Shown: positions 34,922 through 43,392 of the stretch, in pieces
How the letters are laid out: each line of letters begins with the position of its first letter
Position numbering within the stretch: position 1 is the first letter of the stretch
NCBI GenBank assembly: GCA_022819985.1
Contig: JAJEGH010000004.1
Span: 155,856-219,855 of the forward strand
Source of the DNA: Alphaproteobacteria bacterium
GTDB lineage: Bacteria > Pseudomonadota > Alphaproteobacteria > Bin65
DNA: 64,000 nt
Direction: 5' to 3'
Notes under the pieces: generated by a model
What the model saw: only the letters and a program-made list of their open reading frames with translations
What the model was told of the DNA's origin: nothing
The model's database searches: none
Position numbers and translations under genes: made by a program

Positions 34922-35806
34922 ATGGCTTACGCAGACTCTGCCGCAACGGAACGGAGCAACCGGCGCTATATCTCGGCGGCGATGGACGCGCCCGTTCTGG
35001 AGCGGGAATACGAAGTGGAACTCGCCCGGCGCTGGAACGACCAGCGCGACGAGCGGGCCATGCACGAGATCGTCGAGGCGCACGCCCGCCTCGTCGTGCG
35101 CATCGCCGCCGGCTTCCGGTCGAGCGGCCTGCCGATGGCCGACCTCATGCAGGAAGGCAATATCGGCCTGATGGAAGCGGTCGAGCGCTTCGACCACGAG
35201 CGCGAGGTCCGCTTCTCGACCTATGCGTCCTGGTGGATCGTCGCCTCGATCCAGAACTACATCCTGCGCAACTCCTCCATCGTGCGCGCCGCGACGACGC
35301 CGAAGCAGCGCCGGCTGTTCTTCAACCTGCGCCGGCTGCGCGCCCAGCTCAGCACCGGCTTCGACGGCCAGCTGACGACCGACGAGCGGCAGATCATCGC
35401 CGACAAGCTGGACGTCACGGTGGCCGACGTCGAGCGGATGGAGCTGCATCTCACCCGCCCGGACCAGTCGCTCAACGCGGTGATCGGCCTGGAGGACGAC
35501 GGCGCCCAGTTCCAGGACCTGCTGGAGGACACCGGCCCCGGCCCCGAGGAGCTGGCCGCCAACGCCAGCGGCCGGCGGACGCGGAAAAAGTGGCTGGAGT
35601 CCGCGCTCGACAAGCTGACGCCGCGGGAACGGCGCATCATCGTCCGCCGCTTCCTGGAAGAGGACAAGAGCACCCTTGCCGAAATCGGCGTCGAGTTCGG
35701 CGTGAGCAAGGAACGGATCCGCCAGATCGAGAGCCGGGCGCTGCAGAAGATGCACGCGTCGCTGGCCCAGATGGGCGGCTCGCCCAAGGATCTGTTCGAC
35801 AGCTGA
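34922..35806 (+). CDS. rpoH: RNA polymerase sigma factor RpoH (sigma-32)
   Basis: A 294-residue group 3-like sigma-70 factor. Region 2 contains LMQEGNIGLMEAVERFDHEREVRFSTYASWWI (about 75-106). The RpoH box QRRLFFNLR (129-137) follows directly and identifies heat-shock sigma factors. Region 4.2 is STLAEIGVEFGVSKERIRQIESRALQKM (about 253-280). It directs polymerase to heat-shock promoters. The neighbouring MarR may tie its expression to a metal or redox signal. Alphaproteobacteria often have more than one rpoH, so this may not be the only copy. Confidence 0.92.
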   Translation: MAYADSAATERSNRRYISAAMDAPVLEREYEVELARRWNDQRDERAMHEIVEAHARLVVRIAAGFRSSGLPMADLMQEGNIGLMEAVERFDHEREVRFSTYASWWIVASIQNYILRNSSIVRAATTPKQRRLFFNLRRLRAQLSTGFDGQLTTDERQIIADKLDVTVADVERMELHLTRPDQSLNAVIGLEDDGAQFQDLLEDTGPGPEELAANASGRRTRKKWLESALDKLTPRERRIIVRRFLEEDKSTLAEIGVEFGVSKERIRQIESRALQKMHASLAQMGGSPKDLFDS

Positions 35807-35831
35807 ACCGCAACGCTCCTGCACCGACCGG

Positions 35832-35858
35832 ACGGCGGCCGGACTTTCCGGCCGCCGT
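35832..35858 (+). terminator. Hairpin terminator after rpoH
   Basis: ACGGCGGCCGG and CCGGCCGCCGT form a perfect 11-bp stem with loop ACTTT, 26 bp after the rpoH stop. It is followed by TCTGCGTTT, a weak U-tract. Confidence 0.6.
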
Positions 35859-36017
35859 TCTGCGTTTCCGGCATACCGGCTGCGCGAGACTGCCCCGCCG
35901 CCGGCCGGCGCCCGTGCGCGACGCGCCGAATTGACGCGAAGCGGCGATTCCGCGTCCGGCTTGTCTGGCGCGGAACAATCGCTATACCGTCCCCGAAGTC
36001 CTGCTCTGGAGGAAAAG

Positions 36018-36881
36018 ATGAAACGAATCAAAAGCCTTGCTCCTGCGGTCGCCCTGCTGATGGCGGCCGGACTGCTCGGCGCCTGCGACAACAAGGAAGA
36101 GATCGAGAAGCTGTCAGGCCAGATCGAAGCCACCAAGGGCGAGATCGCGGCGGCGGCCAAGGGGCTGGACGACCGGCTCAAGCAGGCGATGGCGGCGCTG
36201 GACGGCAAGATCGCCGAGGCGGCGGGCAAGGCGGACAAAGCAGCAGCGGCGGCGGCCGCAAATGCCGGCAGGGCCGGCGCGCTCGACACCGCACTCGGAG
36301 AGGTCAAGGCACAGGCCGGCGCGTCGACCGAGGCTTTGACCGCAGCGCTCGACAAGGTCGCCGACCGGGTCGGCGCGGCCGTTGCCGCGCTCGACAGGAC
36401 TGTCGCGGCGGTCGGGAAGAATCGGGAACGGATCGGCGAGCTCGCCAAGGCGGCCGGTTCGCTGACCGGGATGGTCGAGAAAAACCGCGCGGACCTCGGT
36501 GCGGTCGCCGGCGCGGCCGACGGGCTGCAGGCGGCCCTCGAGAAACTTCGGGCCGAAATCGCCGCCGCCGCCGCCACCGCCGCGTCCGAGGCCGGGAAAG
36601 CCGCGGCGGCGAGCGAAGAGCGGATGAAGAAGCTCGACGGCGCGCTCGCGGCAATGGCCGGCCGGCTGGCCGCGGCGGAGAAGAAAGCCGACGAAATGGC
36701 TGCTGCCGCGGAGAGGAAAGCCGACGAAATGGCTGCTGCGGCGCAGAGGAAAGCCGACGAAATGGCTGCAGCGGCGGCGGCCAGCGCCGCCGAGGCGGCC
36801 GGTCTCAGGAAGCAGCTTGAGGACCTGGCGACCCGGGTCGCGGCGGCCGAAGCCAAGCTGAACGCGCCGGCGGAGAACTAG
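36018..36881 (+). CDS. Alanine-rich coiled-coil lipoprotein
   Basis: A 287-residue protein with a lipoprotein signal: MKRIKSLAPAVALLMAAGLLGAC, lipobox LGAC, so Cys23 would be acylated. Everything after it is Ala/Lys/Glu-rich helix without Pro, predicted to be one long coiled coil. Residues 223-255 are three copies of KADEMAAAA(E/Q)R, an 11-residue repeat encoded by a 33-bp tandem repeat; such a period favours a right-handed or straight coil. The residue after the Cys is Asp, which in enterobacteria signals inner-membrane retention. GGAGG precedes ATG 36018. The family is not recognised; it resembles Lpp-type spacer proteins in design only. Confidence 0.75.
   Translation: MKRIKSLAPAVALLMAAGLLGACDNKEEIEKLSGQIEATKGEIAAAAKGLDDRLKQAMAALDGKIAEAAGKADKAAAAAAANAGRAGALDTALGEVKAQAGASTEALTAALDKVADRVGAAVAALDRTVAAVGKNRERIGELAKAAGSLTGMVEKNRADLGAVAGAADGLQAALEKLRAEIAAAAATAASEAGKAAAASEERMKKLDGALAAMAGRLAAAEKKADEMAAAAERKADEMAAAAQRKADEMAAAAAASAAEAAGLRKQLEDLATRVAAAEAKLNAPAEN
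36684..36782. repeat. 33-bp tandem repeat, three copies, in lipoprotein gene
   Basis: The unit starts AAAGCCGACGAAATGGCTGC and continues for 33 bp. Copies differ only at a few third positions and at the Glu/Gln codon, which suggests recent expansion. Confidence 0.9.
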
Positions 36882-36892
36882 AGGCGCCGGCG

Positions 36893-37534
36893 ATGCCCGA
36901 TTCCGGCCCGGCGGCGGCGGAAGCCCCTTCGGGCTGGGCCGGATACTACCGGACCACGGCCGACAGGCCGCCGCGCCGGACCGTCCTGACGGCGCTTGCC
37001 GAACTCCGCCGCCCGCCCGGTCCGGTCCCGGCGCAGGCGGTCGACCTGGGCTGCGGCGGCGGCCGCGACACCGCGGCGCTCCTGGACGCCGGCTGCGCCG
37101 TGCTGGCCATCGACCGGGCCGCCGAGGCGGGCGCCGCGCTGCGGGCCCGGTTTCCGGCCGCGTGGCAAGAGGGCCGGCTGACCTTCCGCCGGGCGGATTT
37201 CTCAAGCGGCGGTCTCGACCTGCCCGCGGCCTGCCTCGTCAACGCCGGTTTCTGCCTGCCGTCCTGCCCGCCGGACCGCTTCGGCGGCCTGTGGTCGGCG
37301 ATCGCAGAGGCCGTCGTCCCCGGCGGGTTCTTCGCCGGCCATCTCTACGGGCCGAACGACGGCTGGGCGCGACGCGGCGACCGCCTGACGATCCACGACC
37401 GCGGCGCGGTCGAGGCGCTGCTGGCGGATTGGGAGCCTTTGCTGTTCGAGGAAGAGGAAACCGATTCGGTCACGCCGCGCGGCGAAGCCAAGCACTGGCA
37501 CATCTTCCACATCGTCGCCGGGAAGCCGGCCTGA
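36893..37534 (+). CDS. Class I SAM-dependent methyltransferase
   Basis: A 213-residue Rossmann methyltransferase. Motif I is AVDLGCGGGRDTAALLDAG (about 49-67), with the acidic residue of motif II in VLAIDRA. ADFSSGG and LVNAGFCLPSCPP follow. The whole is close to TehB-like small methyltransferases that act on metalloid oxyanions or small molecules. It is 11 bp after the lipoprotein stop, but co-transcription need not mean a shared role. The substrate is unknown. Confidence 0.82.
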   Translation: MPDSGPAAAEAPSGWAGYYRTTADRPPRRTVLTALAELRRPPGPVPAQAVDLGCGGGRDTAALLDAGCAVLAIDRAAEAGAALRARFPAAWQEGRLTFRRADFSSGGLDLPAACLVNAGFCLPSCPPDRFGGLWSAIAEAVVPGGFFAGHLYGPNDGWARRGDRLTIHDRGAVEALLADWEPLLFEEEETDSVTPRGEAKHWHIFHIVAGKPA

Positions 37535-37535
37535 A

Positions 37536-38084
37536 ATGGCCGCCGCCCCGGCCCCCGCCGCGCGCACCGGTCGGGCCGTCCGCCATGCCGTCAGACGCCC
37601 CGGCCTGGCGCTTGCCCTGCCGCTGGCCCTGCTCGCCTGCGTCGTCCTCGCGGACGCGGCCTTTGCCAAATGCCGGAAAGGCGAATGCTGGGGCGCGGTC
37701 GCCTTCAGCCGGCTGACCGGATACTGGGTCTATTCGATGAACCATCCGGACCGGCTCTCGGCGCGCAGCCGGGCGTGGAGGATGTGCGAAAAACGCTGTT
37801 CCAACGTCGTGACGGTAAAGAACGGCTGCCTCGCCCTGTTCGTCACCCCGAAAGGCCGCTACGCCACCGGGAAAGGCGCGACCGCGGACGAGGCGACCGG
37901 GGCGGCCCGCCGGCAGTGCCGGGCCAAATACGGCAAATGCCTGTTCCGCATCGCCCGCTGCACCGCGGATTTCGAGGAACTGAAGCGCCGGGCGCTCGAA
38001 AAGGAGCGGAGCCGGAGCGAAGGGCGCCCCCTCATCGCGCCGAAAACGCCGCCGCCGGCGCAGGTCGAGGAACTGAAATTCTAG
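37536..38084 (+). CDS. DUF4189-like secreted cysteine-rich protein
   Basis: A 182-residue protein with a long basic leader and a signal peptide ending near ADAAFA (about residues 38-44). The mature part starts KCRKGECWGAVAFSRLTGYWVYSMN and has regularly spaced Cys (MCEKRCSN, NGCLALF, RRQCRAKYGKCLFRIARC), matching the DUF4189 pattern. Four disulfides are possible in the periplasm. Function is unknown. It starts 1 bp after the methyltransferase stop. Confidence 0.7.
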   Translation: MAAAPAPAARTGRAVRHAVRRPGLALALPLALLACVVLADAAFAKCRKGECWGAVAFSRLTGYWVYSMNHPDRLSARSRAWRMCEKRCSNVVTVKNGCLALFVTPKGRYATGKGATADEATGAARRQCRAKYGKCLFRIARCTADFEELKRRALEKERSRSEGRPLIAPKTPPPAQVEELKF

Positions 38085-38107
38085 AACCTGCTGGTTTTGC
38101 CTTCGCC

Positions 38108-38420
38108 CTTCGATACGCCCCGCCCTTCGATACGCCCCGGCCTTGGCGGCCGGGGCTACTCAGGATGAGGAGGAGGGGTGTGTCGAGGCTTGTGGGACCC
38201 CCAACACCCCCTCATCCCGAGTAGGCGCGCCAGCGCCGCCCTTCGATACGCCCCGGCCTTGACGGCCGGGGCTACTCAGGATGAGGAGGAGCGGTGTGTT
38301 GAGGCCTTTGAGCCCCCACCAACCCCCTCCCTCATCCCGAGTAGGCGCGTCAGCGCCGTATCGAGGGGCCGTATCGAGGGGGCCGTATCGAGAGCCTGCC
38401 CTGAGCGAAGCCGAAGGGGA
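38108..38420. repeat. Dispersed repeat family A, copy 2 (two cores, reverse orientation)
   Basis: Two tandem cores (about 38150-38245 and 38270-38365) carry CTACTCAGGATGAGGAGG and CCTCATCCCGAGTAGGCGCG as inverted arms, then TATCGAGGGGCCG repeats and GAGCCTGCCCTGAGCG. Orientation is opposite to copies 1 and 3. It fills the 470-bp gap between the DUF4189 gene and cspA except for the last 130 bp. Confidence 0.85.
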
Positions 38421-38481
38421 CGCCTTACTGCCGTGGTTTCATCCAGGGCAGATGTCTTCCGGCGCGACTCCGGAACGAATG

Positions 38482-38507
38482 CGCCCGCCGGCGGGAACCG
38501 GCGGGCG
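38482..38507 (-). terminator. Hairpin downstream of cspA
   Basis: CGCCCGCCGG and CCGGCGGGCG form a perfect 10-bp stem around a 6-base loop, 48 bp after the cspA stop on the minus strand. Only a weak T-rich stretch (CATTCGTTCC) follows. Confidence 0.5.
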
Positions 38508-38554
38508 TTGACGATCCGGCCGCTCCGGTTGCCCGGAACGGCGGGTTTGCGGCC

Positions 38555-38758
38555 TCAGACCTGTTGCAGGTTGACGGCCTTCGGGCCGCGGGTGTCCTGC
38601 TGGGTTTCGAACTGGATCTTCTGCCCCTCCGAAAGCTGGCCCAGGCCGGCGCGCTCGACCGCGGTAATGTGGACGAACACGTCCTTGCCGCCGCCGTCGG
38701 GCTGGATGAACCCGTAGCCTTTGGTGGTATTGAAGAACTTCACGGTACCGGTTTGCAT
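38555..38758 (-). CDS. cspA: Cold-shock domain protein
   Basis: A 67-residue single cold-shock domain. The RNA-binding motifs KGYGFIQPD (RNP1, residues 13-21) and VFVHITAV (RNP2, 27-34) are complete. It binds single-stranded RNA and DNA, melting structures at low temperature or serving as a general chaperone. Length and sequence are typical of alphaproteobacterial CspA. Confidence 0.95.
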   Translation of the reverse strand: MQTGTVKFFNTTKGYGFIQPDGGGKDVFVHITAVERAGLGQLSEGQKIQFETQQDTRGPKAVNLQQV

Positions 38759-38840
38759 ACTGGCGTACTCACTTCGTGCGGGTTGTGGCGACCGAAAACG
38801 CCGGCCGCCGGATCCGCCGCATTGGCGGAACGATCCTTTC

Positions 38841-38868
38841 CATAAGCCCTGACGGTTCAGGATTTATG
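38841..38868. promoter_or_regulatory. Inverted repeat upstream of cspA
   Basis: CATAA-gc-CCTGA and TCAGG-at-TTATG are symmetric arms around CGGT, 83 bp before the cspA start. It could be an operator or part of a structured leader. The rest of the 361-bp gap to pcaB (38869-39119) shows no gene or further clear signal. Confidence 0.4.
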
Positions 38869-39119
38869 ACCGTCGGGCCGCCGGAAGGCGGAAACGACTC
38901 GTTCAATCTTCCGGAAGGCCTTCAAACGGAACGATTCGGGCGGCCGGAATGCGCGTCCGAACCATCGGTAGAAAAGTCGACCAGCAGGCTGTCCAATGCC
39001 GTCCGCCGGGATGTGGGATGCTTTTCCGCGCAGGGCAAGGCGGAAATCCGCGCTTTTTGCACCGAAGCGGGCCGGCTGCGGGGCCGCATGCCGCCCGGAC
39101 GCCCCCTGGATACCGGGGC

Positions 39120-40457
39120 TCAGGAGCCGGCGAAAATCCGGTCGACGATCCGGCTGTCGTTCTCCAGGCGGGCGGCCGGATCGCGCAGGCCGTCCCAGTC
39201 GCAGGGCACATCGGTCGTCCGCCGCAACAGGTCGATCAGGTGTTCGCCGCTGGCCGCGGCCTCTTTGCACGCCGCCTTGACGAGGGCCTGGGCCTCGGCG
39301 CGCGGCATATGGGCGGAAAGCGCATAGCTGGCGGCCTCGGCGAGCAGCAACCCGTTCGACGCCTCGAGATTGGCGCGCATCCGTCCGGGCCGGACGATCA
39401 GCCGGTCGAGCATGTCGTCGGCGGTGCGCAGCGCGCCGCCCGCCGCGGCCAGCATCGGCGGCAGGAGCATCCACTCCACGGTCCAGCCCGCCCCGCCCCG
39501 CTCGTGCTCCTGGGGCGCCGCCTGAAAGACGCCGGCCAGTTGGGCGGCGGTCCAGGCCGCCAGCGCCGTCAGCGTCTCGGCCGCGATCGGGTTGGCCTTC
39601 TGCGGCAGAGTGCTGGAGCCGCCGCCGGCGCTGTCCGCCAGTTCGCCGACCTCGGTCATCGCCATCAGCGCCACGTCGCGCCCGATCTTGCCCAGGCTGC
39701 CGGTTACCAGGGCCAGCCACGCCGCCAGTTCGCCGATACCGTCGCGCGCGACATGGCTGTTCGCCGCCGCCGGCGCCAGGCCGAGCTCGTCCGCCAGGGC
39801 GTCGGCGACGGCGAACCCGTCCGGCCCGAGCGCCGACAGATTGCCCGCCGCGCCGCCGAACTGGACCTGCAGAACCCGCGGGCGCAGCTGGGCCAGCCGC
39901 TCGCGATGGCCGATCAGCGGCTGCGCCCAGCGCGCCGCCTTGAGGCCGAAGCCGATCGGCAGCGCCTGCTGCGAGCGGGTCCGGCCGGCCATCGGCGTCG
40001 CCCGGTGGGCGTCGGCCAGTGTCTTTAGTTTCGCCACGATACCGGCGAGGCGGCGGTCGGCTGTGTCCAGCACCGCCTGCGCCTGGAGCAGGAAGCCGGT
40101 GTCGATAATGTCCTGGCTGGTCGCGCCCCAATGGACGTAGGTGGCGGCCTCGCCGCCGACATGGCGGCGCAGTTGCGCGACGAATTCGACGGTCGGCACG
40201 CCGGTGACGGCCGCATCCGCGCCGATGGCGGCGAAATCGACCTCGAAGTCCCCGAGGGCCTCGCAGATGCGCGCCGCGGCCGTCTCCGGAATGACGCCGA
40301 GCCGCCCCTGCACCGCCGCCAGCGCCGCTTCGACCCGCACCATGGCGGCCATGGCGGCCTCGTCGGTCAGCGCCGCGTTGACCGCCGGATCGGACAGCAG
40401 CGGCGCGGTCAGGCGCGAGGCGAAGGGGCCGACGGTCACGAAACCGTCACGAAACAA
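39120..40457 (-). CDS. pcaB: 3-carboxy-cis,cis-muconate cycloisomerase
   Basis: A 445-residue member of the fumarase/aspartase superfamily. The signature GGSSTLPQKANPIAAETL (about 278-295) contains the catalytic Ser loop; THWGATSQD-type sequence appears as YVHWGATSQDIIDTGF. It converts 3-carboxymuconate to 4-carboxymuconolactone. Its position as the last gene of pcaDCHGB, 17 bp after pcaG, distinguishes it from adenylosuccinate lyase. Confidence 0.93.
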   Translation of the reverse strand: MFRDGFVTVGPFASRLTAPLLSDPAVNAALTDEAAMAAMVRVEAALAAVQGRLGVIPETAAARICEALGDFEVDFAAIGADAAVTGVPTVEFVAQLRRHVGGEAATYVHWGATSQDIIDTGFLLQAQAVLDTADRRLAGIVAKLKTLADAHRATPMAGRTRSQQALPIGFGLKAARWAQPLIGHRERLAQLRPRVLQVQFGGAAGNLSALGPDGFAVADALADELGLAPAAANSHVARDGIGELAAWLALVTGSLGKIGRDVALMAMTEVGELADSAGGGSSTLPQKANPIAAETLTALAAWTAAQLAGVFQAAPQEHERGGAGWTVEWMLLPPMLAAAGGALRTADDMLDRLIVRPGRMRANLEASNGLLLAEAASYALSAHMPRAEAQALVKAACKEAAASGEHLIDLLRRTTDVPCDWDGLRDPAARLENDSRIVDRIFAGS

Positions 40458-40474
40458 CTCGGCGCCGCGGCGCG

Positions 40475-41080
40475 TCAGACATCGAAGAACACCGTCTCGC
40501 CCTCGCCCTGGAGGCGGATGTCGAAGCGGTAGACGGTCTGCCCGCGGCTCTCCGTCCGTTCGGCGATCAGGGTCGGGCGGCGCGCGGCCTCGACCGCGCC
40601 GAGCACCGGGTCGGCCCCGTTCGCCTCGCCTTCGTCGGAGAAGTAGAGCCGCGTATAGGCGTGGGAGAGCATGCCCCGGGCGAACACGCAGACGACGATA
40701 TGCGGCGCCTGCCAGGCGTTGCCCAGGCCGGGCACCGGCCCCGGCTTGACCGTGCGGAAGCGGAAACCGCCGTCCTTGCCGGTGCCGGTGCGGCCGAAGC
40801 CCCGGAAAGTGTCGTCGAGCGGTACGTCCGCCCGGTCGTCCTCGGCGTGGCGGTAGCGGCCGGCGGCGTTGGCCTGCCAGATCTCAACCATAGAATCGGG
40901 CACCGGATCGCCCTTGCCGTCCAGCACCCGGCCCTCGACGACGATATGTTCGCCGGCGGTCGCCTCGTCCGCCAGCACGGCGCCGGTGTAGCCGGTGTAG
41001 CGGATGCCGGTCGCGAGTTCGGGCGTCAGGCCGTAGAGGAAGAAGGGGCCGACGGTCTGGGATGCGGTCTGCTTTGCCAT
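40475..41080 (-). CDS. pcaG: Protocatechuate 3,4-dioxygenase, alpha subunit
   Basis: A 201-residue intradiol dioxygenase subunit. QTASQTVGPFFLYGLTP opens the protein. EIWQANAAGRYRHAED and the NAWQAPHIVVCVFARGML region correspond to the iron-site regions of the beta subunit, but the alpha chain lacks the full ligand set, as normal. It pairs with PcaH to cleave protocatechuate between its hydroxyl groups. It lies 12 bp after pcaH. Confidence 0.95.
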   Translation of the reverse strand: MAKQTASQTVGPFFLYGLTPELATGIRYTGYTGAVLADEATAGEHIVVEGRVLDGKGDPVPDSMVEIWQANAAGRYRHAEDDRADVPLDDTFRGFGRTGTGKDGGFRFRTVKPGPVPGLGNAWQAPHIVVCVFARGMLSHAYTRLYFSDEGEANGADPVLGAVEAARRPTLIAERTESRGQTVYRFDIRLQGEGETVFFDV

Positions 41081-41092
41081 GACGCCGCCGCC

Positions 41093-41803
41093 CTATGCTT
41101 CCATCGGGGTCGCGTCGCGGCCGCGCAGCACGATGTCCCATTCATAGCCGAGCGCCCATTCCGGCCGGGTGATCTCCATCGAGAAGTCCGCGACCAGCGC
41201 CTGCATCGCCTCCGGGCTCGGCGAGCCTTTGAAAATCGGGTCGAATTCGAGCAGCGGATCGCCCGGAAAGTACATCTGGGAGACCAGCCGGGTCGCGAAG
41301 CCCGGCCCGAACAGCGAGAAGTGGATGTGGGCCGGGCGCCAGGCGTTGTGGTGGTTGCCCCAGGGGTAGGCGCCGGGCTTGATCGTGACGAAGCGGTAGC
41401 GCCCGTCCGCGTCGGTCATCGTGCGGCCGGCGCCGGTGAAGTTCGGATCGAGCGGCGCGTCGTGCTGGTCGACCTCGTGGATGTAGCGCCCTGCGGCGTT
41501 GGACTGCCAGATTTCGACCATGGTCTCCGGCACCGCCCGGCCGTTCTCGTCGAGCACCCGGCCGGTGACGATAATGCGCTCGCCCATCGGCTCGCCGTTG
41601 ACCCGGGCGTTGACCGTCAGGTCGGCCTCGCCTTCCGGCGCGGCGTCGCGCCCGAAGGACGGCCCGGTGACCTCGGACAGCGTGTGCGGGATCGGCACGA
41701 GCGGCTGTTTGGGCGCCCGGAACTCGGTCGAGGCGTAGGCCGGATAGTCGTAGGCGGGATGCACGTTCCAGTCGCGGGCCCGGTAGGGCGCGGGATCGGC
41801 CAT
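41093..41803 (-). CDS. pcaH: Protocatechuate 3,4-dioxygenase, beta subunit
   Basis: A 236-residue catalytic subunit. Fe(III) ligands are visible as Tyr in EIWQSNAAGRYIHEVDQ, Tyr in GAYPWGNHHNAW, and His in RPAHIHFSLFG. The start overlaps the pcaC stop by 1 bp at 41803. Together with PcaG it forms the dioxygenase that opens the protocatechuate ring. Confidence 0.96.
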   Translation of the reverse strand: MADPAPYRARDWNVHPAYDYPAYASTEFRAPKQPLVPIPHTLSEVTGPSFGRDAAPEGEADLTVNARVNGEPMGERIIVTGRVLDENGRAVPETMVEIWQSNAAGRYIHEVDQHDAPLDPNFTGAGRTMTDADGRYRFVTIKPGAYPWGNHHNAWRPAHIHFSLFGPGFATRLVSQMYFPGDPLLEFDPIFKGSPSPEAMQALVADFSMEITRPEWALGYEWDIVLRGRDATPMEA

Positions 41804-42231
41804 CAGGAGTCTCCCATTTCTTCGGCGGGTTCTTCGGCGTTTTCTTCGGCCATTTCGGCCAGCGTCCGCTTGGCGACGGCGAAGGCCCGGTTGGCCGCCG
41901 GCACGCCGGCGTAGACCGCGACATGCATCAGGGCTTCGCGGATGTCCTCCGGCGTCGCGCCGGTGTTGCGGGTCGCCCGGACATGCATCGCCAGCTCCTC
42001 ATAGTGGCCCAGCGCGCCGAGCAGCGCGAGGGTGAGCAGGCTGCGGGTGCGCCGGTCGAGCTGCGGGTCGCTCCACACGTCGCCCCAGGCGCGCGCCGTG
42101 ATGTGGCGCTGGAAGCCGGCGTCGAACGGCGTCGCGTTGGCCGAGGCCCGGTCGACATGGGCGTCGCCGAGCACCGCGCGCCGGGTCGCCATGCCCTTTG
42201 CATAGGCGTCTGCCGGGCCCGGTTCAGCCAC
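41803..42231 (-). CDS. pcaC: 4-carboxymuconolactone decarboxylase
   Basis: A 142-residue CMD-family protein. RRAVLGDAHVDRASANATPFDAGFQ and WGDVWSDPQLDRRTRSLLTLALL are diagnostic. HVRATRNTGATPEDIREALMHVAVYAGVPAANRAF completes the domain. I chose GTG 42231 because GGAGGAG lies 8 bases upstream; it overlaps the pcaD stop by 8 bp. ATG 42192 is an alternative. The C-terminal tail (AEENAEEPAEE) is encoded by a 12-bp repeat and is not part of the family. Confidence 0.94.
   Translation of the reverse strand: MAEPGPADAYAKGMATRRAVLGDAHVDRASANATPFDAGFQRHITARAWGDVWSDPQLDRRTRSLLTLALLGALGHYEELAMHVRATRNTGATPEDIREALMHVAVYAGVPAANRAFAVAKRTLAEMAEENAEEPAEEMGDS
41818..41853. repeat. 12-bp repeat at the pcaC 3' end
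   Basis: Three copies of TTCTTCGGC plus three variable bases (plus-strand reading) encode the Ala-Glu-Glu repeats just before the pcaC stop. Confidence 0.75.
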
Positions 42232-43033
42232 CGCCGTGCTCCTCCATGAAGGCGGCGATGGCGTCGGCCAGGGCCGCCGGCTGTTCGATGCAGGGCAGAT
42301 GGCCGGATTGCGGGATTTCCAGGTAGCGCGCACCGGGAATGGCGCCGGCCAGTTCCTTGTTCATCGCCGGCGTGGTCGCGCCGTCCTCGGCGCCGCAGAC
42401 CACCAGCGTCGGCACGTCGATCCTGGCGCAATGGCTGCGCAGGTCGCCGTCCTTGAGGGCGTGGGAGACTCCGGCGTAACCGGCGGCCGGCGTGTGGACC
42501 AGCATGGTGCGCCAGCCGGCGAAGGCCACCGGGTCCGTCTTCGGGAAGCCGTCGGAGAACCAGCGTTGCAGGATGGCTTCCGCCATGCCGGCGATGCCGT
42601 CCGGCCCCAGGGCGTTGTCGATCCGCGCCTGCCACATGGCGTCGTCGCCGATCTTGGCCGCCGTATCGCACAGGATGAGCGCCCGGACCTTGCCGGGATG
42701 GGCCTTGTGGAGCTGCTGCGCCGTCACCCCGCCGACCGAGAGGCCGCAGATCGTGGCGCGGTCCAAGCCGGCGGCGTCCATGACCCCGGCGAGATCGTCG
42801 GCCAGCCGCTCGATGGCATAGGCGCCTTCCGGGCATGTCGTCAGCCCGTGGCCGCGCGTATCGTAGCGCAGGATGCGGTAGCGGCCGGACAGGCGGGCGG
42901 TCACGGCGTCCCAGGTCCGGAAGTCGGTGCCCAGCGAATTGGAAAACACCAGCTTCGGCCCGTCGGCCGGCCCGTCGACCCGGTAGTGGACGACGATGTC
43001 GTCGATCCCGGCGAACTGCAATCCGTCGCTCAT
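42224..43033 (-). CDS. pcaD: 3-oxoadipate enol-lactonase
   Basis: A 269-residue alpha/beta hydrolase. The nucleophile Ser lies in ATICGLSVGGVTAQQL (about 92-107), with LRYDTRGHGLT before it and SGHLPCIEQP holding the catalytic His. It hydrolyses the enol-lactone to 3-oxoadipate. The start ATG 43033 has GGGAGG upstream. It is the first gene of the pca operon. No pcaQ or pcaR regulator lies next to it and pcaIJ/pcaF are not in the window. Confidence 0.94.
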   Translation of the reverse strand: MSDGLQFAGIDDIVVHYRVDGPADGPKLVFSNSLGTDFRTWDAVTARLSGRYRILRYDTRGHGLTTCPEGAYAIERLADDLAGVMDAAGLDRATICGLSVGGVTAQQLHKAHPGKVRALILCDTAAKIGDDAMWQARIDNALGPDGIAGMAEAILQRWFSDGFPKTDPVAFAGWRTMLVHTPAAGYAGVSHALKDGDLRSHCARIDVPTLVVCGAEDGATTPAMNKELAGAIPGARYLEIPQSGHLPCIEQPAALADAIAAFMEEHGGG

Positions 43034-43392
43034 GCGCCTGCGGCCTCCCTTTCCCGCGTTTCCGTGTTGCGCGCACCATAGCGGGACAGGCCGGCTGGCT
43101 TCAACTCGGCAGCCTTGTCGCGGGGCGGAGGGGGCCATCATAGTGTTCAGGATTTCCGCCACTCGTTTCTTATCCGGCACCGGCTCTTTCGGGTCGGACC
43201 GATTTTTCCTTTGCATTTTGTCGAAAGTTCTCTTAATGTTCGTAGTGGCAATCGCCGCTACATGCAGTAGGCGAAGAGCGGCAAGCTGGACAGACCGGAT
43301 ACCGGCGTATGGACCGGCTTCGGAGTGGACGGATCTCTGCCGGCAAATGGAATACAAGCTATGCTCAACCCTCGCAGGAAAGGGAAAAGGAA
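43034..43392. other. Divergent intergenic region between pcaD and the restriction gene
   Basis: These 359 bp must hold the pca promoter (reading left) and the restriction gene promoter (reading right). The stretch 43190-43260 is AT-rich. I see no convincing operator dyad or gene. An upstream ATG at 43309 is in frame with the restriction gene, but the residues it would add look non-coding. Confidence 0.5.
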
